The notes beneath the pieces are model-generated. The model was given only the letters and a program-made list of their open reading frames with translations, was not told the DNA's origin and ran no database searches. Position numbers and translations under genes: made by a program. Positions 1 to 11,220 of a stretch of 64,000 bases of DNA are shown piece after piece (positions within the stretch are counted from its first letter, which is position 1; each line of letters starts with the position of its first letter). The stretch is from Pseudomonas baetica (GTDB lineage Bacteria > Pseudomonadota > Gammaproteobacteria > Pseudomonadales > Pseudomonadaceae), in contig NZ_JAIHLQ010000002.1 in assembly GCF_019733355.1 (NCBI RefSeq), positions 248,001-312,000 on the forward strand. The letters run 5' to 3'.

Positions 1-438
1 CATTCCGAACTGGCGACCTCGATCCAGGAGCGCCGCAAGATCAACGTCGTGCTGCTCGACAACATGACCTTCGGTTGCATCAACAACCTGCAGATGGAAC
101 ACGGCATGGACAGCTTCGGCACCGAGTTCCGGTTCCGCAACCCGCAAACCGGCAAGCTCGACGGCGGTTTCGTGCCGGTGGATTTCGCCATGAGCGCGGC
201 GGCTTATGGTTGCAAGACCTACAAGGTGAGCACGGTCGATGAGCTGCGAACCGCATTGGCCGATGCGCGTTTGCAGACGGTGTCAACGCTGATCGATATC
301 AAGGTTCTACCCAAAACCATGATTCACAAATACCTGTCGTGGTGGCGGGTCGGCGTGGCGCAAGTCTCCACCAGCGCCCGCACCGATGCGGTGGCCAAGA
401 CCCTGAATGAACGACTGGCCAAGGCCCGTCAGTACTGA
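1..438 (+). CDS. iolD: 3' end of iolD, 3D-(3,5/4)-trihydroxycyclohexane-1,2-dione hydrolase (partial)
   Basis: This is the C-terminal 145 residues of a thiamine-diphosphate-dependent enzyme; the frame is open from base 1. IolD hydrolyses the ring of trihydroxycyclohexanedione in myo-inositol breakdown, giving 5-deoxyglucuronate. The visible part includes the end of the TPP-binding domain ([17 protein letters not shown]) and the family's late [10 protein letters not shown] segment. The gene stops 42 bases before iolG on the same strand, as expected for an iol operon. The N-terminus lies outside the window. IolD is preferred over other TPP enzymes because of the WWRVGVA tail and the iolG neighbour. 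Confidence 0.88.
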   Translation, partial: HSELATSIQERRKINVVLLDNMTFGCINNLQMEHGMDSFGTEFRFRNPQTGKLDGGFVPVDFAMSAAAYGCKTYKVSTVDELRTALADARLQTVSTLIDIKVLPKTMIHKYLSWWRVGVAQVSTSARTDAVAKTLNERLAKARQY

Positions 439-1506
<1,068 letters not shown>

Positions 1507-1515
1507 CGATGATCG

Positions 1516-1595
1516 CCTGTGGGAGCGAGCTTGCACGCGATGACGGCGGCACATTCAACATCTATGTGACTGTCAGATCAGCTCGCCCCCACAGG
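1516..1595. repeat. REP-type extragenic palindrome pair
   Basis: The sequence runs from TGTGGGAGCGAGCTTGC to the imperfect inverse GCTCGCCCCCACA and fills the iolG/isomerase gap. It matches the Pseudomonas REP core seen five more times in this window. It may form a stem-loop in the transcript. Confidence 0.75.
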
Positions 1596-1636
1596 GGAGT
1601 GTTACGGCTCAGGTATTGATGAAGGAGAACAAGAAC

Positions 1637-2497
1637 ATGCGCATCGCACTGGACCCCTACATGTACCGCACCCTGTCCCTGGGCAAGATGGTCGATAAGG
1701 TCGCCGAGCTCGGGTACGAACACATCGAACTCTCGCCCCGGGAAGATTTCCTGCCGTTCTACAAAGCCCCGCGCGTCGACAAGGCGCGGATCAAGGCATT
1801 TCGCAAGGCCCTGAGCGACACCGGGGTCAAGCTCTCTTCCTTGTTACCGATGTACCACTGGGCTGCTGCCGACGAAGGCCTGCGTGTTGCCGCCGTTCGC
1901 AACTGGAAACGGGCGATTCAGATTGCCGTGGAGATGGACTGCGAGCTGGTCAACACCGAGTTCACCGGCCAGTCAGACAACCCGCTGGTCTGCGAGAACC
2001 AGTTCATGCGTTCCATGGACGAGCTGATCCCAGCGTTCGAACGCGAAGGTATCAAGCTTGATATCCAGGCCCATCCTTACGATTTTTGCGAGCGTAACAA
2101 TGAATCGGTGGACATCATTCGCGGTCTGGATCGCGAGTGGATCAACTACCTTTACGCGGCGCCGCACACCTTTTTCTATGACGATGGCAAAGGCGATATC
2201 GCCTCGATGCTCAAGTATGCCGGGTCGAAGTTGAGCCACCTGATCATCGCCGACACTTACAACCACAAGGCGTCTTCCGGGTTGCGCTACATCGTCAATC
2301 CGCCGGGTGTCGTCGCCACCGTGCACCAGCATCTGGACATCGGTCAGGGTGAAGTCGATTGGGACGCGTTTTTCGGCACCTTGCGCGAGATTCAGTTCGA
2401 CGGCATTGCCACGGTTTCGGTATTTGCCTGGGAAGACCGGCCGGATGAATCCAACCGGATGATGCTCGAGCGCGTCAAAAGCGAACTCTGCCATTAA
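1637..2497 (+). CDS. Sugar phosphate isomerase/epimerase (IolE/IolH/IolI-like TIM barrel)
   Basis: This 286-residue protein starts [17 protein letters not shown] and has the xylose-isomerase-like (AP endonuclease 2) TIM-barrel pattern: ELSPRED near residue 30, NTEFTG near 110, DIQAHPYDF near 145 and a C-terminal [15 protein letters not shown] segment that carries likely metal ligands. Such proteins in iol clusters act as inosose isomerases or dehydratases, or have unknown roles (IolH). The ATG at 1637 is chosen because AAGGAG sits 9-10 bases upstream; ATG 1619 and TTG 1616 lie on or before that ribosome site. The exact reaction is not decided by the sequence. Confidence 0.8.
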   Translation: MRIALDPYMYRTLSLGKMVDKVAELGYEHIELSPREDFLPFYKAPRVDKARIKAFRKALSDTGVKLSSLLPMYHWAAADEGLRVAAVRNWKRAIQIAVEMDCELVNTEFTGQSDNPLVCENQFMRSMDELIPAFEREGIKLDIQAHPYDFCERNNESVDIIRGLDREWINYLYAAPHTFFYDDGKGDIASMLKYAGSKLSHLIIADTYNHKASSGLRYIVNPPGVVATVHQHLDIGQGEVDWDAFFGTLREIQFDGIATVSVFAWEDRPDESNRMMLERVKSELCH

Positions 2498-2514
2498 CGG
2501 TCCCCACAACCCCC

Positions 2515-2605
2515 AGTGGGAGCGGGCTTGCTCGCGAAAGCGATGTATCAGCCAACATCAATTTTGACTGGTCCGCCGTCTTCGCGAGCAAGCCCGCTCC
2601 CACAA
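2515..2605. repeat. REP doublet (REPIN-like)
   Basis: Two inverted REP cores, GTGGGAGCGGGCTTGCTCGC and its complement ending at 2605, flank a short spacer. They lie between the isomerase and the following dehydrogenase. Confidence 0.85.
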
Positions 2606-2657
2606 GGACGGTGTGTGTCCAGTGAGCGGTTACATAACAATAAGAAGGAATGCACAC

Positions 2658-3710
2658 ATGCGGATTGGACTTGTCGGTTACGGCCATGGCGGCCGGTTTT
2701 TCCATGCTCCGCTGATCAGCAGTTTGCCGGCGGCGACGTTCGTGGGTGTGGTCACCCGTTCACCGGAACGCCGACAGTTGCTGGCGGCCGAGCACCCAGG
2801 GGTGCCAGCGTTCGACAGCATCGGCCAACTGGTGGAGGCCGGGATCGATGTGCTGGTGGTGTCCACGCCGCTCAAGGGCCGTCCGGCGTTGGTACTTGAT
2901 GGCATCGAACACGGAGTGGCGGTGGTCAGCGACAAACCGTTTGCCGCTGATGCGCAGCAAGCGCAAACCCTGATCACCATGGCCGAGCGCCAAGGCGTAC
3001 CGCTCAGCGTCTATCAGAACCGTCGCTGGGACTCGGACTTCCTGACCGTGCGCAAACTCATCGAATCCGGTGCGTTGGGCCAAGTCACCCGTTTCCAATC
3101 GCGGATCGAACGTTACTCACCACTGGCGGTGAACAACGGCAGTGGTGGTGGTTTTCTTCGCGACTTGGGCAGCCATCTGGTCGATCAGGCGTTGCTGTTG
3201 TTTGGTCCGGTGACACGGGTCTACGCCGAACTGGATTACCTGGAAAAAGGCCAGGTCTTCGATAACGGCTTCTTTATGGCCCTGACCCATGTCAGTGGCG
3301 TGACCTCACACCTGGGCGGCAGTTGCCTGCAAAACACCCCCGGCCCGCGCTTTCGGGTGACCGGCACCCACGGTTGTTACAGCGTCGATGGTCTGGACGG
3401 GCAAGAAGCCTCGGCACTCGCCGGGCTCTCGCCGAAATCCGAAGGTGAGCGCTGGGGTGTGGAAGAACATCGCCGCTGGGGCTGGTTCGAACAGGGCGAG
3501 GTGCGCGAACGGGTGCCCTCCGAGCGCGGTTGCTGGAATCAGTTCTATTTACAGCTACAAACCGCGTTGCAGAGCGGTGGCCCACTGCCTGTGGACGCCC
3601 GTGATGCACTGGCGACCACCCGCGTGCTGGACGCTGCGCGACTGAGCGCCGAGCGGCATCAAGTGGTGGAATTGAGCCTGTTCGAGAGCTATGGAATCAA
3701 ATCAGAATAA
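2658..3710 (+). CDS. Gfo/Idh/MocA family oxidoreductase
   Basis: This 350-residue NAD(P)-dependent dehydrogenase is a second member of the iolG superfamily in the cluster. The Rossmann motif is GLVGYGHGGRFFH. The conserved lysine is in SDKPF (Lys93), and Asp169 and His173 in DLGSHLVD match the catalytic pair, so the active site looks intact. The start at 2658 follows AAGAAGGAA by seven bases. Its sequence is clearly different from iolG. It may act on scyllo-inositol or another polyol, as paralogues such as IolX/IolW do in other bacteria, but the substrate cannot be read from the sequence. Confidence 0.82.
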   Translation: MRIGLVGYGHGGRFFHAPLISSLPAATFVGVVTRSPERRQLLAAEHPGVPAFDSIGQLVEAGIDVLVVSTPLKGRPALVLDGIEHGVAVVSDKPFAADAQQAQTLITMAERQGVPLSVYQNRRWDSDFLTVRKLIESGALGQVTRFQSRIERYSPLAVNNGSGGGFLRDLGSHLVDQALLLFGPVTRVYAELDYLEKGQVFDNGFFMALTHVSGVTSHLGGSCLQNTPGPRFRVTGTHGCYSVDGLDGQEASALAGLSPKSEGERWGVEEHRRWGWFEQGEVRERVPSERGCWNQFYLQLQTALQSGGPLPVDARDALATTRVLDAARLSAERHQVVELSLFESYGIKSE

Positions 3711-3730
3711 AATTCTAAAATTAGTTGATA

Positions 3731-3746
3731 TGGAAATTATTTTCCA
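3731..3746. promoter_or_regulatory. Candidate IolR operator (GGAA-N6-TTCC)
   Basis: The sequence TGGAAATTATTTTCCA is a perfect palindrome (6-base arms, 4-base centre) in the AT-rich start of the 156-base gap before the binding-protein gene. It contains GGAA-N6-TTCC, the operator described for the RpiR-family inositol repressor IolR in Sinorhizobium. It suggests that the importer is inositol-controlled. Confidence 0.65.
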
Positions 3747-3866
3747 ATAAAGTCGTTTTCAGCGACCTGCCTCGCCACCTGTTTAAACCCTTTTCCCGCT
3801 TGCCTGCTTACTGAAATCGTCACGCCTCATCCATAAAACCAACAAGAATGTGGAGAAAGACTTTTC

Positions 3867-4793
3867 ATGAAGACCAAGATCCGCTTTGCCTCACTTGCCT
3901 TGTCGCTGATGTTCGCCAGTGGCGCGGCGCTCGCCGATATGAAGATCGGCGTCAGCATGTCCCAATTCGATGACACCTGGCTGACCTACCTGCGCGAATC
4001 CATGGACACGAAAGCCAAGTCCTACCCCGATGGCGTACAACTGCAATTCGAAGACGCCCGCAGCGACGTGGTCAAGCAATTGAGTCAGGTCGAAAACTTC
4101 ATCAGCCAGAAGGTCGATGCCATCGTGGTCAATCCGGTGGATACCGCCGCCACCCGTAAAATCACCGAAGCCGCCGTCAAGGCCGGCATCCCGCTGGTCT
4201 ACGTCAACCGCCGCCCCGATGACCTGAAACTACCCAAAGGTGTCGTCACGGTCGCCTCCAACGATCTGGAGGCCGGTGAAATGCAGATGCAGTACCTGGC
4301 CGACAAAATGGGCGGCAAGGGCAACATCGTGATTCTGCTCGGCGACCTCGCGAACAACTCCACCACTAACCGCACCAAGGGCGTCAAAGAAGTACTGGCC
4401 AAATACCCGAACATCAAGATCGAGCAAGAGCAGACAGGTATCTGGTCGCGGGATAAAGGCATGACCTTGGTCAACGACTGGCTGACCCAGGGCCGCAAGT
4501 TTGACGCGGTCGTGTCCAACAACGATGAGATGGCGATTGGCGCGGCCATGGCCCTGCAACAGGCAGGCGTCAAAAAGGGTAGCGTGCTGATCGCCGGTGT
4601 CGACGGTACGCCGGACGGCTTGAACGCAGTGAAGAAGGGCTCCTTGGCCGTCTCGGTGTTCCAGGACGCCAAGGGACAGGCCGACGGTTCGATCGACACC
4701 GCCGTGAAAATGGCCAAAAACGAGCCGGTTGAACAGGCCGTGTGGGTGCCATACCGCTTGATCACCCCGCAAAACGTCGACACGTTCAAATAG
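3867..4793 (+). CDS. Periplasmic sugar (inositol)-binding protein of ABC importer
   Basis: This 308-residue RbsB-type binding protein has a signal peptide cut after ALA (mature protein from Asp24, DMKIGVSMSQ). The two-lobe periplasmic-binding fold is indicated by DAIVVNPVDTAATRKI, TVASNDLEAGEMQ and LIAGVDGTPDGLNAVKKG. It would deliver the sugar to the ATPase and permease encoded next. Its place directly after iol genes, with an IolR-like site upstream, points to myo-inositol as the ligand, like IbpA of Caulobacter, but this is inferred from context. GGAGAAAGAC precedes the start. Confidence 0.88.
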   Translation: MKTKIRFASLALSLMFASGAALADMKIGVSMSQFDDTWLTYLRESMDTKAKSYPDGVQLQFEDARSDVVKQLSQVENFISQKVDAIVVNPVDTAATRKITEAAVKAGIPLVYVNRRPDDLKLPKGVVTVASNDLEAGEMQMQYLADKMGGKGNIVILLGDLANNSTTNRTKGVKEVLAKYPNIKIEQEQTGIWSRDKGMTLVNDWLTQGRKFDAVVSNNDEMAIGAAMALQQAGVKKGSVLIAGVDGTPDGLNAVKKGSLAVSVFQDAKGQADGSIDTAVKMAKNEPVEQAVWVPYRLITPQNVDTFK

Positions 4794-4863
4794 CCCGTCC
4801 GTTCAATAACAACAATAAATACGCAAGGTTGCGACCGCGACCTTGCTGATGGAGTACCTGATC

Positions 4864-6429
<1,566 letters not shown>

Positions 6430-6485
6430 TGAATGCTGGCGCTGGCACGGCCAGCGTCGTCGACGCGATAGAAGGGTGAGTAGTT

Positions 6486-7508
6486 ATGAACGCGATACTG
6501 GAAAACAAACCGGCAGCGGCGCCGGCCAAGAATCGCCGGCGCTTTCCGACCGAGCTGAGCATCTTCCTGGTGCTGATTGGCATCGGTCTGGTATTCGAAG
6601 TGTTCGGCTGGATCGTGCGTGACCAGAGCTTCCTGATGAACTCCCAGCGTTTGGTGCTGATGATTCTGCAAGTGTCGATCATCGGCCTGCTGGCGATTGG
6701 CGTAACCCAGGTGATTATCACCACCGGCATCGACCTGTCATCGGGTTCGGTGCTGGCCTTATCGGCGATGATTGCGGCCAGCCTGGCGCAGACCTCGGAT
6801 TTCTCTCGGGCGGTATTCCCTTCGCTGACCGACTTGCCGGTGTGGATTCCCGTGATTGTCGGGCTTGGCGTCGGACTGTTGGCGGGAGCAATCAACGGCA
6901 GCATCATTGCCATCACCGGGATTCCACCGTTCATTGCCACCTTGGGCATGATGGTCTCGGCCCGTGGCCTGGCGCGTTTCTACACCGAAGGCCAGCCGGT
7001 CAGCATGTTGTCGGATTCCTACACCGCCATCGGTAGCGGCGCGATGCCGGTGATCATTTTTCTGGTGGTGGCGGTGATTTTCCACATCGCGCTGCGCTAC
7101 ACCAAGTACGGTAAATACACCTACGCCATCGGCGGCAACATGCAGGCGGCGCGTACGTCCGGTATTAACGTCAAACGCCATCTGGTTATCGTCTACAGCA
7201 TCGCCGGGTTGCTGGCGGGATTGGCGGGCGTGGTGGCTTCGGCCCGCGCCGCCACCGGGCAGGCGGGGATGGGCATGTCCTATGAGCTGGATGCCATTGC
7301 CGCAGCGGTCATTGGCGGAACCAGCCTGGCGGGCGGGGTGGGGCGCATTACCGGCACCGTCATCGGCGCATTGATTCTTGGGGTGATGGCCAGTGGGTTC
7401 ACGTTCGTCGGGGTCGATGCCTATATTCAGGACATCATCAAAGGCTTGATCATCGTGGTCGCGGTGGTCATCGACCAATACCGCAACAAGCGCAAACTCA
7501 AGCGCTGA
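6486..7508 (+). CDS. Sugar ABC transporter permease (RbsC-type)
   Basis: This 340-residue inner-membrane permease has about eight to ten hydrophobic segments. The family signatures are TTGIDLSSGSVLALSAM near residue 80 and GGTSLAGGVGRITGTVIGA near 275. A short charged N-terminus precedes the first membrane span (FPTELSIFLVLIGIGLVFE). It completes the binding protein/ATPase/permease set. The gap after the ATPase gene is 56 bases, so the three genes are almost certainly co-transcribed. Confidence 0.9.
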   Translation: MNAILENKPAAAPAKNRRRFPTELSIFLVLIGIGLVFEVFGWIVRDQSFLMNSQRLVLMILQVSIIGLLAIGVTQVIITTGIDLSSGSVLALSAMIAASLAQTSDFSRAVFPSLTDLPVWIPVIVGLGVGLLAGAINGSIIAITGIPPFIATLGMMVSARGLARFYTEGQPVSMLSDSYTAIGSGAMPVIIFLVVAVIFHIALRYTKYGKYTYAIGGNMQAARTSGINVKRHLVIVYSIAGLLAGLAGVVASARAATGQAGMGMSYELDAIAAAVIGGTSLAGGVGRITGTVIGALILGVMASGFTFVGVDAYIQDIIKGLIIVVAVVIDQYRNKRKLKR

Positions 7509-7522
7509 CTCTGACGGCAAAC

Positions 7523-7548
7523 AGCGAGGGCCTGTTCTGGCTCTCGCT
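7523..7548 (+). terminator. Hairpin after importer operon
   Basis: AGCGAG and CTCGCT arms with inner GCC/GGC pairs enclose a TGTTCT loop 15 bases after the permease stop. No T-run follows, so it may be a weak or Rho-assisted end, or an mRNA-protecting stem. Confidence 0.45.
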
Positions 7549-7672
7549 TCACCACATCCCCATTATTTTCAGCCATGGTGTTGCCACGCATCATGAGGGC
7601 TGTCGGTGAGTCGACCGTTGTGCTGATCAGTCCAGCAACACAGTAGAAAAATCGGAAAAAGCGGCAAATTGC

Positions 7673-7688
7673 TGGCCCCCTGCTTGCA
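7673..7688 (+). promoter_or_regulatory. Candidate sigma-54 (-24/-12) promoter
   Basis: TGGCCCCCTGCTTGCA has the invariant GG-N10-GC spacing (GG 7674-7675, GC 7686-7687), with TGGC at -24 and TTGCA at -12. It lies 47 bases before the start of the small secreted protein gene on the same strand. Confidence 0.55.
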
Positions 7689-7734
7689 CTTTGATCGGCA
7701 AACTCGCTTTTTTTCAAAAGGTTAGGTTGGCCAC

Positions 7735-8064
7735 ATGCGGACGATTGTCATCACCGTTGCAACGCTTTCCCTGGCTGTCTTTGCCGCGGGGGTTCAGGCA
7801 AGGGCATTGAGCAAAAACCATCGCTTTGCCTGTACCTGGGGTGCCGATATCGCAGCCGGTGCGCAGCAATCGAAACTGTCCGGAATCTCACTGTACGGCG
7901 CACGCAAGCGCTTGCAGGTCCGCAAGTTCCAGCAGCCATGGATGCGTATGACCGCCATGGGCATCACCGAACAAACCTACAACAGCTCCTCGCGGCTCAG
8001 ACCGGCGGCAATCAAGCAAACCTACTATGAACAATGCGTGCGGCATGAACTGGCACAGCGTTAA
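7735..8064 (+). CDS. Small secreted protein of unknown function
   Basis: This 109-residue protein has a clear signal peptide (MRTIVITVATLSLAVFAAGVQA, cut about residue 22). The mature part is basic and has two cysteines (in FACTW and EQCVRH) that could form a disulfide. I do not recognise the family. It stands alone, between a sigma-54-like promoter and an intrinsic terminator, so it is probably monocistronic. AAAGGTTAGG lies upstream of the ATG. It could be a periplasmic or secreted effector of nitrogen- or stress-related control, but nothing in the protein shows this. Confidence 0.65.
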   Translation: MRTIVITVATLSLAVFAAGVQARALSKNHRFACTWGADIAAGAQQSKLSGISLYGARKRLQVRKFQQPWMRMTAMGITEQTYNSSSRLRPAAIKQTYYEQCVRHELAQR

Positions 8065-8072
8065 GCCAAAAG

Positions 8073-8098
8073 CCCAACCCGAACAGGTTGGGTTTTTT
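8073..8098 (+). terminator. Rho-independent terminator
   Basis: CCCAACC (8073-8079) pairs with GGTTGGG (8086-8092) around CGAACA and is followed by six Ts. It ends the small secreted protein transcript. Confidence 0.85.
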
Positions 8099-8119
8099 CA
8101 TGCGCGCTGAAACGCAGGC

Positions 8120-8533
8120 TCACTTGTCGCTATCGCAATTGACCATCCACGACACGCCAAAGCGATCCACCAGCATGCCAAATCGTGCGGCCCAGAAGGT
8201 CGCTTCCAGCGGCATGTCGACGCGACCGTCCTTGGCCAGCGCGTTAAATATCCGCTCGGCTTCGGCAATGCTGTCGACGTTCAGGGAAATTGAACAGCCA
8301 CTCATGCCCTGAGTCGGGCGGTCGGGCGTGGTGTCCGAAGCCATGATCATCTGATCGCCGACTTTCAGGCAGGTATGGATGATCAGGTGCCGATGTTCTT
8401 TTGCAACGTGCTCCGCAGCGGGGGATTCACCAAAAGAGGTCATCGCCTCCAGTTCGCCGCTCAGGGCTTGCTGATAAAAAGTGAAGGCTTCTCGGCAGTC
8501 GCCGTTGAAGATCAGGTACGGGTTGATTCTCAT
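8120..8533 (-). CDS. VOC/PhnB-like glyoxalase-fold protein
   Basis: This 137-residue protein belongs to the PhnB/DUF1428-like branch of the vicinal-oxygen-chelate superfamily. Typical features are the start MRINPYLIFNGDCREAF, EHVAKEHRHLIIHTCLKVGDQMI in the middle (cut here for length: residues about 45-68), and the end WAARFGMLVDRFGVSWMVN. Family members are often annotated as 3-demethylubiquinone methyltransferase-like but are of unproven function. The ATG at 8533 follows GGGAGCAAAGAC. It is transcribed towards the preceding terminator and away from the membrane protein gene. Confidence 0.8.
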   Translation of the reverse strand: MRINPYLIFNGDCREAFTFYQQALSGELEAMTSFGESPAAEHVAKEHRHLIIHTCLKVGDQMIMASDTTPDRPTQGMSGCSISLNVDSIAEAERIFNALAKDGRVDMPLEATFWAARFGMLVDRFGVSWMVNCDSDK

Positions 8534-8682
8534 GTCTTTGCTCCCGGCAGTCAGGCGTCGAGTGGCGGTTGTACGGCGTGTTCCACGATGGGCGGTTAAA
8601 ACATAGCAGAGGTTTTGACGTCGGGATCGAGCGGGTTTCTCCCGATGTTTTTCAAATGAAAAGACACCGGGCAAGCCCCGGC

Positions 8683-9285
8683 TCAGTCGACGATGACGTG
8701 CTCGTCGTCGTCACCCAGGCATATGGTCAATTGCTGACCCTCCTTGCTGAACGCGCAATGGGGTAGCTCAAGGTGCGTGGCAATTTTGATCGGCGCGCCG
8801 ATAAAAACAACGGCTATGAGGATCGCCACCACAGACCTGCCGATCATTGCAAAGCGGGACGGCTGGCCGCTGCTGTGGCTTTTCTTGAGTCTTGAGCGCA
8901 AAAAAAGACCGAACAGCATGAAGCCTGCGCCGATCAACATTGCGCTGCCGATTTCATGGGGGCTGATGCTGTAGATCCGTTGTTCTGCATCGTCTGGATA
9001 GTTGACTAACCACCAGGCGCCCATGCCAAGTGGCAAAAGCCCTGCGGCGATGCAGGCATGGATCGATCCAGGCAAGCGCACTAGCAGGCTTATCAACAAA
9101 ACCACTGTGGTCAGAACCCAGGCGCTGACAAACATTTGCCCGCCCATGCCGCCCATGAAGGTGCCACCGACATCGATCGGTGTCATCAGATTCCAGTCAT
9201 AAAAAGCGCTGTGCAGCAGCAGCGTCAGAGCCGCGAGCCAGCAGAGAGGGTAATAGAGCCATAGGGCATTGGGGCGAGATAACAC
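8683..9285 (-). CDS. Hypothetical integral membrane protein
   Basis: This 200-residue protein has about five hydrophobic segments (ALWLYYPLCWLAALTLLL, MFVSAWVLTTVVLLISLLV, a glycine-rich third, MLIGAGFMLFGLFL and SVVAILIAVVFIGAPIKI) and a soluble C-terminal tail ending in LGDDDEHVIVD. The acidic tail follows one cysteine pair region (LPHCAFSKEG...TICLG). I propose the GTG at 9285 as start because AAAGGA lies eight bases upstream; the open frame extends further upstream without such a site. The family is not recognised. It is divergent from the ABC exporter gene. Confidence 0.6.
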   Translation of the reverse strand: MLSRPNALWLYYPLCWLAALTLLLHSAFYDWNLMTPIDVGGTFMGGMGGQMFVSAWVLTTVVLLISLLVRLPGSIHACIAAGLLPLGMGAWWLVNYPDDAEQRIYSISPHEIGSAMLIGAGFMLFGLFLRSRLKKSHSSGQPSRFAMIGRSVVAILIAVVFIGAPIKIATHLELPHCAFSKEGQQLTICLGDDDEHVIVD

Positions 9286-9408
9286 GTTGAGTCCTTTTCG
9301 TGGTGTTTGGCGCACGCCAGTATGCCGAGGAATTCGCACACTATGAAATTCAATCGTTGCGCTGGAGTACCATGGCGCACTGTCATCACCTGCCGAGTTC
9401 AACGTCCT

Positions 9409-11220
9409 ATGCCTTCATTTTCCCGCGTCACTTCCTTGTTTGACCAAGCGCAGCGTGCGTTGCGGTTGGTCTGGGGGACGTCGCGAGGTTTGTTTCTGGG
9501 GCTGGTGCTGGCGACGCTGATTGCCGGGATGCTGCCGGCACTGGCGGCGTGGTTGGGCCAGCGCATTGTCGATGCCGTGGTCGCGGCGATGCAGCTGCAC
9601 GCGCAGCACGGCAGTGCGCCGCTGTGGCCAGTGTTGCGATATGTGCTGATGGAGGCGGGGGTATTGGCGTTGTTGTCCGGCACACAGCGGGCGCTGTCGG
9701 TGCAGCAGTCGCTGTTGCGGGTGCAGTTGGGCCAGAAGGTCAACACGATGATTCTGGAGAAGGCGCAGACACTCTCTCTGGTGCAGTTCGAGAACTCCGA
9801 GTTCTACGACAAGCTGGTGCGGGTGCGTCGCGAAGCCTCGACGCGGCCACTGGCGTTGGTCATGAAGTCGCTGGGATTGATCCAGAACCTGATCATGCTG
9901 ATCAGCTTCGGCGTGCTGCTGGTGCACTTTTCGCCGTGGGCGCTGGTGCTGTTGGTGGTCGGGGCGCTGCCGGTCTTCTTCGCCGAGGCGCATTTCTCCG
10001 GTGATGCGTTTCGCCTGTTCACCCGTCGCGCGCCGGAGAGTCGACAGCAGAGTTACATCGAGACGCTTCTTTCCCACGAGGCCTATATCAAAGAGGTCAA
10101 ACTGTTCGGCTTCGCACCGCTGTTGCTGCAACGCTACCGCGACACGTTCGCCAGACTCTATGCCGAAGACCGGCGATTGACGTTGCGTCGTGATGGCTGG
10201 GGTTTCGGTCTTGGATTGCTTGGCACCGCGGCGTTCTACGTGGCCTACGCCTGGGTGGTGATCGATGCCGTGCAGGGCGACATCAGTCTGGGCCAGATGA
10301 CCATGTATCTGGTGCTGTTCAAGCAAGGGCAGAGCGCTGTGAGCAGTAGCCTGAGCGCGATCAGTGGTCTGTACGAAGACGGCCTGTACCTGACGAGTCT
10401 TTATGAATACCTCGCTGAACCGGTGCTGGCCGATACCGGTCACCTGACCGTCGGCGCGCAACCGGGCGATGGTCTGCGTTTCGAAAACGTCGGTTTCTGT
10501 TACCCGGGTGCCAGCCGCCCGGCACTGCAAAGCATTGACCTGCATCTGGTGCCGGGCAACAGCATGGCGTTGGTGGGGGAAAACGGTTCCGGCAAGACCA
10601 CGCTGATCAAGTTATTGACCCGCCTCTACCGTCCCGATCAAGGACGCATTCTGCTGGATGGCAGCGATTTGCAGGATTGGCAGGAAACCGCGTTACGCCG
10701 TCGCATTGGCGTGATTTTCCAGGATTACATCCGCTACCAGTTCAGCGTCGGGGAAAACATCGGCGTCGGCGATACGCTGGCGTTCAACGACCAACAACGC
10801 TGGAAGGAGGCCGCTGCCGAAGGGATGGCGGCGCCATTCATCGAAGGGCTCGACCGTGGTTATGCCACGCAGTTGGGGCGCTGGTTTGCCGGTGGCCAGG
10901 AGTTGTCCGGCGGGCAATGGCAGAAGATTGCGTTGTCCCGGGCGTATATGCGCCGTGATGCCGACATCCTGATCCTCGATGAGCCAACCTCGGCCCTGGA
11001 CCCGGCGGCGGAAGCAGCGGTGTTTGAGCATTTCAGCCAGCACACGGAAGGGCGCATGACCTTACTGATTTCCCATCGTTTTTCCAGCGTGCGCAATGCC
11101 GATCACATCATCGTGCTGCAACAAGGAAAGATTCTGGAACAGGGTGGCCACGGTGCGCTTATCGCCGCGGCCGGGCATTACGCGCAACTGTTCGATTTAC
11201 AGGCGCGTGGTTATCGTTAG
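9409..11220 (+). CDS. ABC exporter, fused membrane and ATP-binding domains
   Basis: This 603-residue half-transporter of the type I exporter class would work as a homodimer in the inner membrane. A membrane domain (residues about 25-330) precedes the ATPase domain with Walker A GENGSGKT (390), signature LSGGQWQKIALSRA (499) and Walker B ILILDEPT (Asp524). The substrate is not evident; related Pseudomonas genes are annotated as multidrug or lipid exporters. The start at 9409 gives the family-like MPSFSRVTSLFDQAQRALR, though its ribosome site is weak; ATG 9343 is an alternative. The stop overlaps the stop of the convergent hydrolase gene. Confidence 0.82.
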   Translation: MPSFSRVTSLFDQAQRALRLVWGTSRGLFLGLVLATLIAGMLPALAAWLGQRIVDAVVAAMQLHAQHGSAPLWPVLRYVLMEAGVLALLSGTQRALSVQQSLLRVQLGQKVNTMILEKAQTLSLVQFENSEFYDKLVRVRREASTRPLALVMKSLGLIQNLIMLISFGVLLVHFSPWALVLLVVGALPVFFAEAHFSGDAFRLFTRRAPESRQQSYIETLLSHEAYIKEVKLFGFAPLLLQRYRDTFARLYAEDRRLTLRRDGWGFGLGLLGTAAFYVAYAWVVIDAVQGDISLGQMTMYLVLFKQGQSAVSSSLSAISGLYEDGLYLTSLYEYLAEPVLADTGHLTVGAQPGDGLRFENVGFCYPGASRPALQSIDLHLVPGNSMALVGENGSGKTTLIKLLTRLYRPDQGRILLDGSDLQDWQETALRRRIGVIFQDYIRYQFSVGENIGVGDTLAFNDQQRWKEAAAEGMAAPFIEGLDRGYATQLGRWFAGGQELSGGQWQKIALSRAYMRRDADILILDEPTSALDPAAEAAVFEHFSQHTEGRMTLLISHRFSSVRNADHIIVLQQGKILEQGGHGALIAAAGHYAQLFDLQARGYR

